Shown: positions 39,401 through 49,539, counted from the first letter of the stretch. The stretch: 64,000 bases of DNA from Acanthaster planci (GCF_001949145.1 NW_019091502.1:365253-429252); one strand, 5' to 3'. Numbers and translations are program-made. Notes: generated by a model from the sequence alone, not told the origin.

Positions 39401-42195
39401 CAGTATGAGGGAAGTCCCTCTATAAGCTTCATGATTGGCAGAGAATAACAACTGAGAAATTTTTGTAATCTTCTCCAAAGAGTTGGTTTATCAGGGAACT
39501 CAACATGTAAATACACGTAATTTCATGACTCATTCAGACACGTTTGATTTTGCATTTGAATAGCATTGTGGGCCAACAGAAAAGACATTTTGATGTTCAC
39601 ACCCCCGCTTAGTACGCTCAAATATACAAAGTATTCTTGAGACCATAAGCTCCTCAGTCAGTGGTGAAATAGTACAGGTTCTACAAACAATAAGTTGCAA
39701 TAGGAGATAACAGGTGAACTTCATTTCTGTTTCCTGAGTAGGATGCATGCCTTCTCAAAGAAAAGCAAACTTACAATTACTCCGCTTTCCAATTAGGTCA
39801 AACGGTGAAATACCCGTTAACCGAGCCCTCTTGAATTGTGCTCCTGCGGGGACCAAAGAAATAGATGACTTGGTTCAAGATCTGTAGGTGTGTGTTCGAA
39901 AGTTTTGTCTTCTTTTTAAATACAATAGCCAAAGCAAAACTGCAGTCGCTGTGACAACTGTTTCCTCATAAGGGGACCTTTGCTGACCCCAGCTACTAAT
40001 CCACTTTAGCTGTGAAGAGACTGGCAGGTACAAAAAAAAAAGTCGATTGTTTTAACGATGCAGAAGAAAATAATGACACGCAGAAATGTCACCAATCTTT
40101 AGAACGGATATGGGGCAATGATGCTGTATGACATCGTTAAAGCCGTGAACAGTTGTACTATTCTCTTTATTCCGTCAGTGAGTACCCTGTAAAATGATAC
40201 CTGGGTTTGAGACAAACATAACCTACACATGGGTTGAACAATGCCATTATGAAAAAGGAGTCAACAGATCAGTGGTCGCAAATTGTGGTCACACGCCCTG
40301 CGGTGCAACATTTGTGTATCCAACCTTTTTTGACAACTATTTTGGACAGCGGCTTTGCAATTCTCTCCTTCCATGACTTCTGATATTTTAGCTTGGCATT
40401 TCACAAGTCAGCATGGTTGAATTGGCCAGCAACAGGTTTTACAGAGTCATAAACTGTAAGAGATTCTTAAACAATTCGACTCCCATCGTCCCTTCAAACC
40501 ACGGCCATTTGGTAGAAGACAAAGATCTGAAAGTGAGAACACCTGATCGATAAAAAGAATCAAAGATACAGGTGTCCTTAGGGAGTGAGAAATTAATCGG
40601 TGTTCAGAAATCACAAATGAAGTCTGACAAGTTGCAGGAACAGTAAACAAGGTCCCTGGAATGAGGAACAAAGCCGAGCCGGGATAGCACGAACCAAAGC
40701 CGGAACCGGAACAGAAGAAGAAAACACCTCTACACAAAAAGGCGCGAAATTGAACCGTCCTTTTGTCGAAAGAAGTTGCTGATACGGTGTAAAGCGTGCG
40801 TCAAGTTTAAGGTTGTAATGGGTGTACTGAAACGTTTGCTTAACCACAAAGGGGTCCAACGCCTTCCTCACCAATACCAAGTACGGTGAGCCTTTCAAAG
40901 ACGCAACAATTACATGGAAAATTTTGGAAGCATCCACTTAAAATGACATTGGCATTCGTCCAACAAATATCAAAGTCACTCCTATGGAATAACGCATGCG
41001 TCAATTTTGCGCGCTTCCTTGCTCAAGAGAGAAAGATGAGCATTGGCTGGTCACCCACTGCTACAAATAGCCTACTGATAAATAATGTGGTGAACCGCCT
41101 TTCACATAAGAACAATGTACTCAATGCACTGATTTCGCATGTGGGTTTTTTAATTTCTAAAGTCTTGCGAAACCCAGTGTCGGAAGTTTCGGAAGGCTAC
41201 AGTTAGCGCTCCCTGTAAAAAGATGGATGAAGAAAAAAACAAAAACAGGACAATAATTTCAAATACACGAATGCATGATAAACGCGCGTAGAACATAATC
41301 CTGCACCATGTAATGCACCATGTATTACAATTTGCAGCTACACGGAAGTCAAATGTTCAGTAATTTTGTTACACCGCTGCAACTCGCAGGCCGAAAAGAT
41401 GCAAAAACCTGGCCTCAGTTTTAACTGAAAGTGGTGGACATAATCCTTTCGATTGTGTGTTTACATGGGAACAGCTTCAATACGCTAAAACAGAAAGTCC
41501 AATCGGGGGAAGTAAGCAAGACTTGCACTACTGATAACTGAAGCGGTTGTAACAGTATTGTGTTTTTCGACTTCCAACGAAATGAGCAGCGCCTTAATGT
41601 CTTCTTGAAGTGTAATTTATCTTTCCATACAGGAAGTCCGCAGGTTTGATGCAAAGATTCTGTTACATGTATGGTGTGAAAACACGATCAGGAGTTTTCT
41701 TAACAGAAATTGATTTATTTAACGTGAGTTTCATATAGAGGACATTTAATTAAACAACAAGAGCATGTATGAGGAATCTTTGCATCACTAGAGCCCTTGT
41801 GTTTATCAGGAGTTTATGGAGATGGAAAATGAAAGTTTTTTCAGATATTTATATTTTAATATATACTTAGGCTGCATCCAAATCTCTTGTCTAGAGCTAG
41901 GTCTAGGTCTTCACTCCATTAGAAATGCGTGGAGGTGCGTAGACAATAGACCTAGCCATAGATCTGGAAGCCCGTTTCGGACACGGCTTTAGGCTTTCCC
42001 AGTAGCTTTACAAATCAATCCTCACACCTTACCTTGAAGTGGAGCGAACTCGAAATGTGCTGTGTTTTGGACTGGCCAATCAGGAGACGTATTACCCTCG
42101 TCTTCGTCGGCGTTATCCAATGGCGCGGCAGGGCACATAGTGAATAAAATGCTCAAGACAAGGGAACCGATAAGACGAAAGCGAGTGATGGCCAT
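36334..42195 (-). CDS. Neuropeptide precursor with seven amidated peptides (ARLTGISPFDLI-amide type), complete, 8 coding exons
   Basis: The coding sequence joins, in transcription order, 42195-42033, 39843-39775, 39248-39183, 38172-38104, 37840-37772, 37654-37589, 36895-36830 and 36422-36334. That is 657 nt, or 218 codons plus TAA. Seen in the sequence: a start codon followed by a hydrophobic signal peptide (residues 1 to about 24), an acidic spacer, then seven repeats of KR-peptide-GKR. Six peptides are identical (ARLTGISPFDLI) and the last is PSLTGISPFDLL. All introns are GT-AG and phase 1, so every middle exon is a multiple of three (66 or 69 nt) and could be duplicated or skipped without a frameshift. 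The linkers between peptides are short and mostly acidic (DED, EDE), as is usual in neuropeptide precursors. Known biology: KR is cleaved by prohormone convertases and a C-terminal Gly becomes an amide. Inference: a secreted neuropeptide acting on an unknown receptor, probably a GPCR. I do not recognise the family; it does not match SALMFamide, pedal peptide/orcokinin, kisspeptin or luqin signatures. Confidence in the gene model is high, in a precise function none. Confidence 0.92.
36830..36895 (-). CDS. Coding exon 7: peptide copy 6
   Basis: 66 nt, phase 1 at both ends. Acceptor CATTTCCACAAACAG/ACAG, donor GAAGACG/GTAAGA. It encodes SF, KR-ARLTGISPFDLI-GKR, ED. This is the last of the six identical peptides. 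Confidence 0.92.
37274..37346 (-). pseudogene. Decayed peptide exon in the intron between copies 5 and 6
   Basis: The minus strand matches the peptide-coding core of copy 5 at 21 of 24 aligned positions (ACAGGG.TAATCCC, then TTTTGATTTA) with a one-base deletion that creates an immediate TAA. The former donor side aligns base for base (CTTCCCATCAG on plus against CTTACCTTCAG), but the splice GT has become GG. An insertion of roughly 15 bases lies between the core and the donor. An acceptor-like CAGTTGCAG remains at its 5' side. It therefore cannot supply a peptide and would disrupt the reading frame if spliced in. Best read as a once functional eighth peptide exon that was lost. Confidence 0.75.
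37525..37573. repeat. A/C-rich low-complexity tract
   Basis: A run of CAAAA/CCAAAAC units lies in the intron between peptide copies 5 and 6, immediately past the copy-5 donor. On the transcribed (minus) strand it is a T/G-rich tract. Confidence 0.7.
37589..37654 (-). CDS. Coding exon 6: peptide copy 5
   Basis: 66 nt, phase 1 at both ends. The acceptor TTGTAAAGCAG/ATG has a poor pyrimidine tract; the donor GCTGAAG/GTAAGG is strong. It encodes VL, KR-ARLTGISPFDLI-GKR, AE. It is the copy most like the decayed exon in the next intron (shared GGG.TAA.CCC.TTTGATTTA core). Confidence 0.92.
37772..37840 (-). CDS. Coding exon 5: peptide copy 4
   Basis: 69 nt, phase 1 at both ends. Acceptor ATTTCTTGAAAG/GAG, donor GACGAAG/GTGAGG. 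It encodes DYL, KR-ARLTGISPFDLI-GKR, DE. Serine is AGT here, whereas copies 1-3 use TCN codons. Only 117 nt separate it from the next exon, the shortest intron in the coding part, which suggests a fairly local tandem duplication. Confidence 0.92.
38104..38172 (-). CDS. Coding exon 4: peptide copy 3
   Basis: 69 nt, phase 1 at both ends. Acceptor TTTACAACGTAG/ACG uses TAG, and the donor GCATATG/GTACGA is weaker than those of the neighbours. It encodes AFV, KR-ARLTGISPFDLI-GKR, AY. The junction with copy 2 creates an Asp, giving a DED linker. Confidence 0.9.
39183..39248 (-). CDS. Coding exon 3: peptide copy 2
   Basis: 66 nt, phase 1 at both ends. Acceptor TTTTCTGTATCAG/ATG, donor GACGAAG/GTATAT. 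It encodes DA, KR-ARLTGISPFDLI-GKR, DE. Leucine, serine and isoleucine codons differ from copy 1 (for example CTT ACA GGT ATC TCG CCA), yet the peptide is identical. Confidence 0.92.
39775..39843 (-). CDS. Coding exon 2: peptide copy 1
   Basis: 69 nt, phase 1 at both ends. Acceptor TGGTCCCCGCAG/GAG, donor AATT/GTAAGT. It encodes AQF, then KR-ARLTGISPFDLI-GKR, then SN. The glycine before KR provides the amide. It follows the longest coding-region intron (2,189 nt), in which I saw no further peptide exon. Confidence 0.92.
41866..42003. repeat. MITE-like imperfect hairpin upstream within the neuropeptide gene's first coding intron
   Basis: The left part (CATCCAAATC, then GAGCTAGGTCTAGGTCT) is imperfectly complementary to the right part (AGACCTAGCCATAGATCT, then TTTCGGACACGG). 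A similar right half, ATAGACTTAGCCCAAGAAAC then TTCGGACTCTG, recurs near 49.6 kb. It ends about 30 nt from the donor of coding exon 1, so it sits at the start of that intron. Confidence 0.45.
42033..42195 (-). CDS. Coding exon 1: signal peptide and acidic spacer
   Basis: The 163-nt coding part holds 54 codons plus one base. Residues 1-24 (MAITRFRLIGSLVLSILF, then TMCPAA) have a basic start, a hydrophobic core and small residues at the likely cleavage point: a classic signal peptide. Residues 25-54 are acidic (DNADEDEG) and carry no dibasic site, so this exon encodes no peptide. The donor is CTTCAAG/GTAAGG, phase 1. The exon also has nine untranslated bases before the ATG, starting at 42204. 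The ATG at 42195 is the only start preceding the hydrophobic segment. Confidence 0.9.
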
Positions 42196-42380
42196 TTTCA
42201 ATGCCTAAGGATAATCAAAGTTTTCAAATTAATCGTAAACTTTTTTTTCAAAATAATGAACAGGATTTAGTGAATTTATCTATATTTTCTAAATGTCGAA
42301 AAAATTGCAGATAAATTTGGTTTCTCAGTCAGATATCTGAGTTTACATTGCTAAGGAAGAAAACCAAAGGACAAACTCAC

Positions 42381-42449
42381 CGTTGAGGAGTCCAGTCCGT
42401 TGGTTATTTTGTGAAAGGCGCCGACCGTAGTACAACTGGATCGAATTCT
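42381..42449 (-). other. 5' untranslated exon of the neuropeptide gene
   Basis: This is about 69 nt between the predicted start site and a strong donor, CAACG/GTGAGT, with GT at 42380-42379. The following 174-nt intron ends at TTATCCTTAG (AG at 42206-42205). The next exon then begins GCATTGAAA directly before the start codon. A short non-coding first exon is common in neuropeptide genes. The 5' end is inferred from the TATA spacing only. Confidence 0.55.
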
Positions 42450-42475
42450 GAATCGGGTTCTGAATTGTCCCGTCC

Positions 42476-42517
42476 TTTTATAAACCCTCTTAAAAACCAG
42501 CATCAGAATTTCCAATC
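42476..42517 (-). promoter_or_regulatory. Core promoter of the neuropeptide gene: CCAAT box, TATA box
   Basis: On the minus strand TATAAAA lies at 42482-42476 inside GTTTATAAAAGGAC. About 33 nt downstream is an initiator-like TTCAGAAT with its A at 42449, the most likely transcription start. CCAATC reads on the plus strand at 42512-42517, which puts an inverted CCAAT box about 65 nt upstream of that start. Spacing and order fit a focused TATA promoter, common in highly expressed, tissue-restricted genes. The transcription start itself is inferred. Confidence 0.6.
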
Positions 42518-45500
42518 TCTGGATCGTGACTGATAATTCCTCTAGATCCGTGTGCAATCATTTGCCCAACCTGCCCCAAATCACGACAAATGTAAGCTGT
42601 TTTTGAACGTGGATATCATCTCATTTGTTATTTTCGTGACTCGTTGGTTTATTCCCCTGGGTCATTATCCTTGCAGCGTATACAACTCCTACCCATACGT
42701 CATTAAAAAAATCGTTTGTGTAGATGTTTGTTTAAAAAAGCGCCAAATGGCAAGTTTCGAGTTTTTATTTGCTCCTATGTGCGAAGAGGTCGCTTGGGTT
42801 AATTATTGTAACGAGGTAACATGAAGGGAACTCCTCTCTTTCAAATAACTGTTAAAAAAATTCTAAAATTTCCAGGTGACTGATTGACGGGGAAAGCAAA
42901 TTTTGTTATATGATTAGCTTTAAGAAAACACCGAGGATATACAGTCACCATTAGGAGCAAAAGAGCTCGTCGCATTTTCGGAATAATAACCTTAATTACA
43001 GAAATTAGACTAGATATCTTGCAAATTGACAAGGTACAGGTGGATTGCTTATGAAGAGGTGTCGAAGTAGAAAATAATTATCGCATGACAATCGTTAATT
43101 CCGAGGAAACACCGGACTGGCTTTAGGCAGGATCAATTTCAGAAATGAGGTTGGAATGCCTCCGAGGGACCAGCCAGTGATGCGGCTCAAGCGAGCGGGG
43201 CCCGGATTAGAAAAGAAGGGACTAGGGACAATGACAGACGGCTGGATTAATTGCCGCGATATGGTCGGGCTGTTGCGCTCTTCATCAATCACAGCCATCT
43301 CCTCACTCAAGGTAGGCAGATGATATTGAAAGGATCGACTGTCCTGAATACGGCGGAGCAGATAGGAATGCAAATTTCATCAGCTCAATTCAAATCAATT
43401 AAATTAAGCTTAGTTTGATTCGATTTAATATTGCTACAACATATAAAGGCGCCCATCCTGTATTGTCCCATAAGGCTACCAGGGTGATTTACACAATTTA
43501 ACATCACACTCTTTTACAAGCAGCTCCACAACAGTATGTGTTTTCCTCCTTCTGTTCCCCATCTATTATTTTTGAGCAGTCGTTTTGCTCCCCTAGTTTC
43601 ATTGCCAGCATTATGGAGGTCCACGTACAGAGGCCTATGGAACAAAAACCATACCGATTTCAAAATGTAGAGCCAAAATACTGAAAAAGAAGTAATCCAA
43701 ATTCTCTACACCTCCCCTATACTTCCAAAGAACTAAAAAGTCACATTTTCAGCGATTTTCGTAACAGGATTTCCTACTTAATCAGGCTTAAACGAAGTGT
43801 CACGACGTTCAAGTGATTTTTACGAGAAACATACGTCAGTTCAGGACGCAAATTCAAAAAGGAGGCTTTGGGAAAATATGGCTCGTTTTGGGGGAGTTTA
43901 AAGACAGCAAGCATTGTACCAGATAACTGGAGCATATCTACATGATTATTCAGTCAAAGCGCAGTCATTACATGTATTTGTTGTGTAGCTACTCGTCACT
44001 CAAAAAACGAATGATCGGATAATTAGACCTTCTGAGATTCCAATGTGTTTTTCGAATAGTCAAACGTCAAAGTTGAGTCCAAATTTGCGACATTTCTCCC
44101 TTCTTAGACCTGAAACATGTAATCCAAAATGCTCAATCCATGTCGACCAGTCTTATTCTTGATTGAACGTCTCCAAGGAGGGTTTTTCTCACACGTCTGG
44201 ATTCAGACAGATTTAGAAAAGTTTTCGTTAAACTTTAAAACATCTGGGGATAACATCTTTTATGCATTTACTATGGTAATTCAATGGGAATTAAGAAAGT
44301 GATTCAACAGAAAAGCTTAAAGAAAGGGTAATCACGAATTTGCTCTGACTGAAAGATTTATGGTGCGTTCTGACAGCATGAGATCAGTGCCTCTTATACA
44401 TCTTTGAATCACGAATTTTTACTTTCTTTTGTTTCAATTTCACAAGTACCCTTCCGGTGGAGAACGACTGTGACAATCGTGATTTGAGGCTTACAGGAGT
44501 TAAATGCACCGAGATTATTTACTACAGAGGAGTGACCGGGTGCAGCGAACAAAATCACGGTCGCTTGCAGTTGGTGTTGTTCATTGCCGGCGCCAATATG
44601 GTATTGACAAGGAGGAGCTTTATCTTCTGTGTTGATTCTTGTTGAGTAGGTTTTAATTATTCACGATTTTCGGCCGGCGTGTCCAGTTTTTGTTTTCAGT
44701 TGACCTTTAGCAACGTAAACAAACATGAAACGCAGAGTAGGCAATAAGATTAATACGTAAGCATATCACTCTCTGCGCTTTCCATCCCATTAGACCGAAC
44801 CATGGGTCAAGTCTCTTTACCTCCAGCAGAGACGTGTTCCCTCGTGGGTTGGCTGTTACATTTCATGCCTCGCAGTTCCCTTGCCGGAGTTCTCACGTCC
44901 TGATTTGCGATTCCAGTCAACCTTGACATACTCGTGCCGGAGGGCTCCCCTTTGGCCTGGACCAGTGGGCGCCCGTCCATTTTTTCTTTGTCGCTACAGG
45001 GAATGGAACGGGGATAAAATCATTATAGATATCACTGCAAGCAGGGTGTCTGCTTCGGTTATCAAGCAGACAATATTTCTGGCGGGAGGAGAAGGTGTTT
45101 GTTGCTGGGATAGGGTAAAGGCATCGGCTGCAGTGGACCATGGTCTCATAAGAATTTCATAAAAAGCTCCCAGACATTCTGTGATCCATAAAAATCAAGC
45201 ACAAGAGGTAGAATTCCCCAGATCTTTCCGGTCCCAGAGACACACCTTTAAAGGCCTTAGTTTAGAATGCCGGCCAGTGTGACTTAATCTACGTAAATAT
45301 CGACTCTTACAAAGAAGGCGCCCAGAGTCGAGGTAGTTATTATTCGACCAATTTTCTTAAAATTTACTTCCTGAATAAAATTTTTCATATTTTACAGTGT
45401 TCCTTGGGAAATTCATCCGATATCCTTTACAGAATTTAATGAGGAACAAATGCCCCAGACGCCAATTTTGTTCTTTCAAGTTCTTCAGTCGATGCAAAAA

Positions 45501-46287
45501 GGAAAAACCTTCAGATACGGTTGTCTCATTTCATGCCGGCTTCCGTCTTCATCTGAAAATGCAAGGACGGGTAAATTACGGCAGACAGCAAGGGCACGAG
45601 GTGGATCGCAACTCTTTCACGAAACCAATTTATTTCTTGACCAACAACCATGCTTTTCTCCACTGCTGGTGCAGGAGAGCCCATGTGAGACACGGGAAAA
45701 ACTCATTATTAGCGTAGATTGGAAATAAGTCCATTTCACATGTGGGCCATGCTCTATGCTCATTTGAAACAAAGCTACGTGATCGGACTGACGTGCCTCA
45801 GATTGGGCTCTGTCTATCTTCGACCCCAATTCCATTAACCTCCCCCAGCTAGTTTATTTTCTGCAGCTGATTATCCTTCACAAACGGCGGTATATATAGA
45901 TTTTGCTCGTCCCAACTGTCCTTGCAGGGCGCTGGGAAGGGCTTACACCCTTCGTAGAATTTAGGGACGGAAAAATGTCACAGCTATAGGATTGCAAAGT
46001 TGTCCTGATCAACGCCTGTACAATCAAAGCACAACTGTCTCGCAGCGCAAAAAGTCAAGTTGACCACGTTATTTATCGAATGATTTCTATTCAGTTTGTG
46101 CTAAATTACTTCATGTATCCTGAAATGGCTGCCCCTCGCAGTGCAGTCGCCCGTCAGAGCGATTCAAACGAATGAATACACTGACAGATATAAACGGTGA
46201 ACAACACACGTACGCAAGCGCAATGCCCTCATACGCTTGTTTCTAGGTTACAGAACGCCCTCTTCTGTCAAATCAATCTCAGATGGG
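42518..46287. other. Upstream region of the neuropeptide gene, no recognised gene
   Basis: Distal regulatory sequence for the peptide gene would be expected here. A GC-richer piece at 43,100-43,370 is open on the minus strand but starts at TTG, not ATG. Another at 44,880-45,160 is also GC-richer. Neither shows a known motif. Confidence 0.45.
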
Positions 46288-46812
46288 CATAGTCTGGTTC
46301 CCTGCCCAAGTATTCACTGATGACTTTTGATAAAAAATCTTAGGTCAGGCATCGCCCACGGATATGACGCAAGGGTCAGGGGTCAGAGATTGAGAACCCG
46401 GGTGTTTTCGATTTGTGGCAACATCTCAAAAAATGAGGCTTTTCCCATATCCAGTTGGCAATACTGCAAGTGTATCCCCACTAAGAGCATGTTTCAGGTG
46501 CAAAGCCTGCATTGGTTGAAGAAAGTTCGATTTAGGCCCTACATGTATAAAGGCAAATATTTGTAGGATGAACAGCTGCCATTAGGATACAGGAGTTTAC
46601 GTTCAACAGCTAGCCTACCTACCCGACCGGGAATTACCGAACATCAACGGTACCATTCGAACATGCCGAATTTGAACTGGACGACTTCGGAATATTTCGG
46701 CTATTTCCGGAAAACTGGAGGAATTCCTCAGGTCTAATTGGTCACGTGAACGTTGGATGATACCAGACCCTTGATACGTAGAGTATTCAGAATCATCGGG
46801 TCTGGTATCGAG
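46288..46812 (-). mobile_element. Dispersed repeat, copy A, with helicase motif I fragment
   Basis: The reverse complement is a diverged copy of 56,051-56,757. Shared segments include CCGGAAATAGCCGA.ATATTC, AACGTAAACTCC.GTATCC and GGGCAGGGAACC. On the minus strand it encodes LHLKHALSGDTLAVLPTGYG followed by KSLIF. The Walker A signature GYGKS (about 46,452-46,438) is like that of RecQ/DEAD-type helicases. The frame then breaks: a run of six T (five in copy B) shifts it into a stop. It is therefore a dead fragment, probably from an element or gene that carried a helicase. It lacks the roughly 180-bp GGGGTACCCCC segment of copy B. Confidence 0.65.
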
Positions 46813-48206
46813 ACTAAGATGGGCATCACTGTAGCACCCTCTCGCATGAATTATGACAGATGGCTAAACAACGGATAAGTCTCCAACAATCAGAAAAAGC
46901 AACAGCTTTGATGTATTAACTAGACAGATAAAGCTGTTGACTGCTTAAAAGTGGCACGTAAACAAACACGGCAATTTACTTTTTTTATGCAGAAACCGGA
47001 CGTACATTGTATGGCTGACGTCACCATCTAAAACAGACACTTTTTTTCTTCCAAAATCTGCAAACTAATTACGCAGCCATTACGTGTGTCTTAGCAACCA
47101 GTTTCGGTCAATTTCATGGGCAAAGAGGTGGTTAATGATGAAGACGCTGTCACGGTGACGTCAAAGGAGACACGATCCTTTAAATAAAAAATAAAGCCAG
47201 GCGCTTCACTGAGTGGACGAAACAAATCTGGAACATTTTTGCACGCGCAGACGTTTGGCACAAAAGGAAAACGAACTGAAGAAAGCAACCTTACCCCTGA
47301 AAGCAATTCTAGAACCATTTTTAAGAAGTGGCCTTTACTGTCAGGGACATAGTAAAAATGATAGAGAAATGCTCAAACCTTAATTGCATTTCACTTCTTG
47401 TAGAACTACTGAGGACTGCATCCATTAAGTCAAGTTAACTATAAAGGAACAATATTTGTGCAGCTATTAGTCAACTTCAGAGTCAACTGTAGGTGCATAA
47501 TGCATTTTAGCATGGCAAATTCTGCCATTGGAGTTAGCGTGCCCTTTGTTGTACCTTCTTCCTAATGGAATCCATTAAATGGTAGATGTACATTCACTAT
47601 CAGAATAATGAGCTCGGTACAATGCTTTAAAATGTGGCAACATTATTCTTTTCTTCTACAAACCGGCGTCAATTTAATTCACGTTTTGTCCAGTTTTCTC
47701 AAGCCGTGCTCCAAAGCCTCTGCAAAAAAACTGTTATTGCTCATGCTCAGAATGGAAATTGAAAGGCTACGAACCAAAGAAAAAAGAAATTAAAGAAAAG
47801 CTGTCACCTGAAAATGATCGTGGCTCCAGACACCAAGAGGAATGACTTTACTTGTATAAACAGACTGGACAATCTCTGCCCTGCAATTACTGTTCATAGG
47901 AGAGACAGGTGTATTTGCCAATGCGTGTTGTCAACATGATTTGTAAAGTAAACGTTGTCCCCATTAACGTTTCCCTTCTTCGATCTTTTTTTCCAACTGA
48001 AACGTTTTATTTTGTTTTAACGTAACCCTTTTCCAGCTTTCACAAGATTATTGTGGCCTTAATACTATTTGACGTAAATCGATAACAAGGCCCTCTTCGA
48101 TTGACAAGCTACCGATTCGCGCGAGTCATGCATCCTTATATCGACAGATGGTTTAACCAAGCGAAAGAGCGATACAAGAGATATTCACCGTAGGAGCTTG
48201 GGGAAC
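46813..48206. other. No recognised gene
   Basis: Intergenic sequence between repeat copy A and the hAT MITE. Nothing recognisable. Confidence 0.5.
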
Positions 48207-48782
48207 CAGGGGCGTAGCGAGGGCATTTTCCTTGGGGAAGGGGGGTACCAGATTTAACATTTCGACTTGTAACTTGTAAATCCGTACTGTAAAAACAATT
48301 GTTAATGTTTTCACGCTTTTTAAACGCCTTCCCGGTAACACTTTATCAACGTGTTGTGGTGTTAATTATCCGGAGTTAAACACGTTGTGGTGTTTATTTT
48401 AAAGGCTTGTTGGTGCGTTACTAAATTTGGACGCAAAGACACATTTGTATGTAAATAACAAGACACAAAAACGCGTTTAACGGGTGGTATAACTTTCTGA
48501 ACACTGAAGCTTGCTTATTTCCAAAAAAGGTGTTAAATTTTAAACGGTTGAAACGGATTACAATTGATACAAAGACGTGTAAGTAATGGCCGTTGTTTTT
48601 TTTGTTCTTTTGTTTTGCAGTGCATGGTACACTATATTTCATGCTTCAGGGGAAATGCCGACGGTCAACGTATATCGTTTTGGGACCAATTTTGGATTCG
48701 TTTGCTGACGGAAGCTTTATTTGCCGACTGGAATTAATTAGGGGGGTACCACACCTCCCACACCCCTAGCGATACGCCCCTG
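48207..48782. mobile_element. hAT-like MITE with terminal CAGGGGCGTAGCG, 576 bp
   Basis: The left end is CAGGGGCGTAGCGAGG and the right end reverse complemented is CAGGGGCGTATCGCTAGG, a typical hAT terminus. The flanking octamers are TGGGGAAC (48199-48206) and TTGGGAGC (48783-48790), matching 6 of 8. No transposase is encoded, so the element is non-autonomous. About 340 bp of the interior is probably a nested insertion. Confidence 0.75.
48282..48625. mobile_element. Probable element nested in the hAT MITE
   Basis: Inside the hAT MITE the sequence GTACTGTAAAAAC (from about 48,284) is answered by GCACTGCAAAAC on the opposite strand (to about 48,624). The interior contains degenerate copies of AACACGTTGTGGTGTT and GCGTTTAA-type motifs in both orientations. 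The ends resemble those of the element at 23.7-24.0 kb. Boundaries and family are uncertain. Confidence 0.4.
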
Positions 48783-49102
48783 TTTGGGAGCTAAGACGTT
48801 TTCACAAAAGTAACTCAACCCCCTCTACAAAACAAGGTTGAGGAAAGCCACGTTAGTTTGTATTGTATGAGTATGTTTGTATTGTTTTGTTGGAAGAAAG
48901 CTTTAATAAGGATATTAAAGCTTGTTTGCAGGACAATTTCACCAGTAACAACAATGAACATTTCTTGGCAACATGTGCCCCAATTTTGCATTGGGCAACT
49001 TTTTATCTAGGCAGGCGTGAAAGTGACATAGGCGAGGCGGCATACAGACAGCTTGAAGGCAGGGGAGAGGACTGAAGGGGTGGCGCGCCCGGGAAGTAGG
49101 TT

Positions 49103-49127
49103 GGGGTAGGGTGGGGTTGGGGTAGGG
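49103..49127 (+). other. G-quadruplex-forming motif
   Basis: Five runs of three or four G separated by one or two bases (GGGGTAGGGTGGGG, then TTGGGGTAGGG) on the plus strand satisfy the usual G4 rule. It is the most G-rich ordered tract in the window, apart from plain poly-G at 10,270 and 55,367. Confidence 0.6.
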
Positions 49128-49539
49128 AAGTTATCAAGTCAGCAAGACAAAACAGGAAATGACGCCAGGCTTCTAGACCAGATGGGACCAAGGTGGGGAC
49201 ACGCATCACCACCACCTTCAAACTCCGCTGTCCATGAACACCAGCAGGAATCGAAACGACCGTGGACTGTCCATGAACATATACAGGTACAATTTCGCTG
49301 CGGTTGACGTTCCCTGAATATGCGCTAATGGGGTTTGCCTGATAATGTCACGATCGCTTAATTAACGATACTGAAGGGCAATTGAGACTTTTCACGGAAG
49401 CAAAAACCTTGTAATTATTTTCCTGTGATTTATATTTTAAGTAAAATGGATGTTTATGAATAGCATGGTGCATTAAGTAAATGAGCACAGACGATACGGA
49501 GACTTATCTCATTAAAACCACCTTTGAATCATAGGTCCT

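Noticed and set aside
39530-39748. Minus-strand open frame with a signal-peptide-like stretch (MKFTCYLLLQLIV) and a KRGC site
   Set aside because: It lies inside an intron of the neuropeptide gene, has no acceptor or promoter of its own, and the hydrophobic stretch is short. Probably chance.
40447-40937. Possible further peptide exons in the long first coding-region intron
   Set aside because: The intron was scanned on the minus strand for KR/GKR-flanked peptide cores; none was found, and the open frames lack any similarity to the peptide.
43095-43373. GC-richer minus-strand open frame upstream of the neuropeptide gene
   Set aside because: Starts at TTG, has no known domain, and no clear splice sites frame it. 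Kept only as a note.
46327-46566. Plus-strand open frame at the helicase repeat
   Set aside because: It is the antisense shadow of the helicase-like fragment on the minus strand.
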